Source: Bradyrhizobium algeriense (lineage in GTDB: Bacteria; Pseudomonadota; Alphaproteobacteria; Rhizobiales; Xanthobacteraceae). From it: a stretch of 64,000 bases of DNA. The DNA lies in the NCBI RefSeq assembly GCF_036924595.1, contig NZ_JAZHRV010000001.1:1860001-1924000 (forward strand), read 5' to 3'. This document shows positions 62,462 through 64,000 of this stretch, in pieces (the first letter of the stretch is position 1; each line of letters opens with the position of its first letter). Position numbers and translations under genes: made by a program. A model generated the notes under the pieces. The model saw only the letters and a list, made by a program, of their open reading frames with translations, was not told the DNA's origin and made no database searches.

Positions 62462-63712
62462 TCAGGCGTAATCGGCGAGGCGTAACCCCGTGAATTGCCA
62501 GCGGTGGTAGGGATAAAAGAAGTTGCGATAGGTGATACGGCTGTGGCCGGCCGGGGTTGCAAGCGAGGAGCCGCGCAGCACCAGCTGATTGACCATGAAC
62601 TTGCCGTTATATTCGCCCAGCGCACCCTCGATGGCGCGGTAGCCGGGATAAGGTGAGTAGGAGCTGCGGGTCCACTGCCAGACGATGCCGAAGGCGTCGT
62701 TGAGCTGGCCGGCGCGGGCGGCGACCTCCCATTCCATTTCGGTCGGCAGATGGCGGCCGGCCCAGCGCGCGAACGCGTCCGCCTCGTAATAGCTGACATG
62801 GCTGACCGGGCCTGAAGGGTCGATCGGCTGCAGCCCGCCGAGCGTCATGATCCGCCAGTCGCCGTCGACCTGGCGCCAGTGGCCCGGCGCCTGCCAGCCC
62901 TCGTTGGTCGCGGCGGCAAAGCCGTCCATCAGCCACAGCGTGGCCGTGCCGTAGCCGCCGTCCTTCATGAAGGCCAGCCATTCGGCATTGGTGACGAGGT
63001 TGCGGGCGAGCCTGACCGGGCCGACCAGCGCCCGGTGCGCGGGTTTTTCATTGTCGAAATGGAAGCTGTCGTCGCTGTGGCCGACGGTGTGGATGCCCTC
63101 GTTGAGGGTGACCCATTCCTCCGCCGAACGATGCGGCGCCGGGAAGCGCCATGACGGATCGTAGGCCGGCGGAAGCGGGTTCTGCGCAAAGGCGTGCAGG
63201 ATATCGGTCAGCATCAATTCCTGATGCTGCTGCTCGTGGTTGAGGCCGACCTCGACCAGCGGGACCAGTTTTGTGAGGCGCTCCTCGCCGGCGGTCTGGA
63301 AGAACTTGACCACGGCGGCATCGACATGCCGGCGATAGGCGGTGACCTCGTCCGCGCTCGGGCGGGTGAGGTGGCCGCGCTGGTGACGGGCGTGCCGGGG
63401 ACCTGCGCTGACATAGTAGGAATTGAATAGAAACGCGTAGTCGGGGTGGAAGGGCCGGTAACCCTCGCAGTGTTCGCCGAGCAGGAACTGCTCGAAGAAC
63501 CAGGTGGTATGGGCGCGGTGCCATTTGGCCGGGCTGGCGTCCGGCATCGACTGGATCAGCTGGTCCTCGGGGCTCAGGGGGCCAGCGCGGCGCTCGGTCT
63601 CGCCGCGGACGGCCAGATAGGCTTCCACCAAATTCTGGGCGAGGGTGCCTGAATCGGAGAAAAGTGACGGGGTGGGGCTGGCAAGGGACGCTGCAGATAC
63701 TGATTTCGTCAC
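62462..63712 (-). CDS. egtB: Ergothioneine sulfoxide synthase EgtB
   Basis: 416 residues. An N-terminal DinB-like domain provides the three iron ligands: a histidine in WHRAHTTWFFEQF (about 65-68) and His159 and His163 in LNHEQQHQEL. A C-terminal FGE-sulfatase domain follows (EWVTLNEGIHTVGH through HLPTEMEWEVAAR). With iron and oxygen it joins hercynine to a thiol (gamma-glutamylcysteine or cysteine). First gene of egtB-egtD. No egtC or egtE is in the window. Confidence 0.93.
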   Translation of the reverse strand: MTKSVSAASLASPTPSLFSDSGTLAQNLVEAYLAVRGETERRAGPLSPEDQLIQSMPDASPAKWHRAHTTWFFEQFLLGEHCEGYRPFHPDYAFLFNSYYVSAGPRHARHQRGHLTRPSADEVTAYRRHVDAAVVKFFQTAGEERLTKLVPLVEVGLNHEQQHQELMLTDILHAFAQNPLPPAYDPSWRFPAPHRSAEEWVTLNEGIHTVGHSDDSFHFDNEKPAHRALVGPVRLARNLVTNAEWLAFMKDGGYGTATLWLMDGFAAATNEGWQAPGHWRQVDGDWRIMTLGGLQPIDPSGPVSHVSYYEADAFARWAGRHLPTEMEWEVAARAGQLNDAFGIVWQWTRSSYSPYPGYRAIEGALGEYNGKFMVNQLVLRGSSLATPAGHSRITYRNFFYPYHRWQFTGLRLADYA

Positions 63713-63941
63713 AGGTGTCTCCGGTTAAGGGAGAGAACTTTAGTCCGGCAAACTGGTTCCCGACGGGCGGTCCGTCCTAGATAGGGGTTCCCCTCCGGGA
63801 AAAAAGCCTTCCCCCGCTATGATATTGATGCCGTCAGACTATTGGGCCGCGGCCGCCGGGGGCCCCGAGCCGGACCCGCGCATGCCACCTACTCGCCATT
63901 TTACTATGGATGCCCAACGGTTTGGGCTACATATAGGGCAA

Positions 63942-64000
63942 GTAACCGGGTTACATGGACGAGCCGGCCCGTCAGGCGAAGCCGCAGGGGGCTGAGCCGC
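63942..64000 (+). other. Palindrome and possible gene start at the right edge
   Basis: GTAACCGGGTTAC (63942-63954) is a perfect palindrome with a one-base centre, right in front of an ATG at 63955 that stays open to the edge (MDEPARQAKPQGAEP). This may be an operator in front of a regulator gene, but only 15 codons are visible and no ribosome site is clear. The preceding ~230 bp from egtB contain no other supported feature. Confidence 0.3.

Overview
The window looks like chromosomal DNA of a Bradyrhizobium or a close Nitrobacteraceae relative. Reasons: high G+C; the protein sequence of RecA; the gene neighbourhood recA / gcvTHP / alaS / icd / purCSQ / purL; a GAAC-N7-GAAC SOS box of the alphaproteobacterial kind in front of recA; and several families of long palindromic intergenic repeats of the type common in Bradyrhizobium. 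No rRNA, tRNA, CRISPR array, complete insertion sequence or phage was seen.

Layout. 1-6.4 kb: a FecR-domain protein (cut by the left edge) divergent from a ShlB/FhaC-type outer-membrane translocator, a lipoprotein, a caspase-like protein and a PQQ-dependent dehydrogenase. 6.5-11.3 kb: mostly small or hypothetical proteins (thioesterase, PilZ, DUF6894), a frameshifted small paralog, and three very small minus-strand genes, each followed by a terminator-like hairpin. 11.4-22.4 kb: recA with its SOS box, two tandem paralogs of unknown function, the glycine cleavage operon gcvT-gcvH-gcvP behind a tandem glycine riboswitch, and alaS. 22.7-27.4 kb: small exported proteins, DUF2270, DUF3303, and two DUF3455 paralogs with a decayed copy of the 3' end of icd between them, the scar of a tandem duplication. 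27.5-38.6 kb: icd, a membrane-bound alpha/beta hydrolase, a TrmJ-like methyltransferase fused to a DUF559 domain, a DUF1326-DUF2182 pair, and a TetR regulator divergent from an osmC / flavin-dependent oxidase-like / rhodanese operon that carries a sigma-54-type promoter.

38.7-44.6 kb is a cyanate-use cluster, cynF-cynABDS: a PAS/AAA+/Fis enhancer-binding protein, a sigma-54 promoter, three palindromic sites between them, a nitrate/cyanate-type ABC transporter, and cyanase. 44.7-46.6 kb: a PEP mutase/isocitrate lyase-family enzyme divergent from a LysR regulator with a perfect inverted-repeat operator. 46.7-57 kb: the F-ATPase zeta-type inhibitor (DUF1476), purC-purS-purQ, then a block of transporters and other genes (including a lone family-5 binding protein with a third sigma-54-type promoter), then purL. 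57-64 kb: an acyltransferase, DUF427, a BolA-like protein, an LtrA-like protein, small genes, and the ergothioneine genes egtB-egtD.

Housekeeping genes dominate. The most useful observations are the cyn regulatory region, the sigma-54-linked osmC operon, the icd/DUF3455 duplication scar, the TrmJ-DUF559 fusion whose nuclease-like motif looks altered, and the recurring terminator-like hairpins beside small unknown genes. I did not find a clearly new multi-gene system. All calls were made by reading the sequence; no database search was run.
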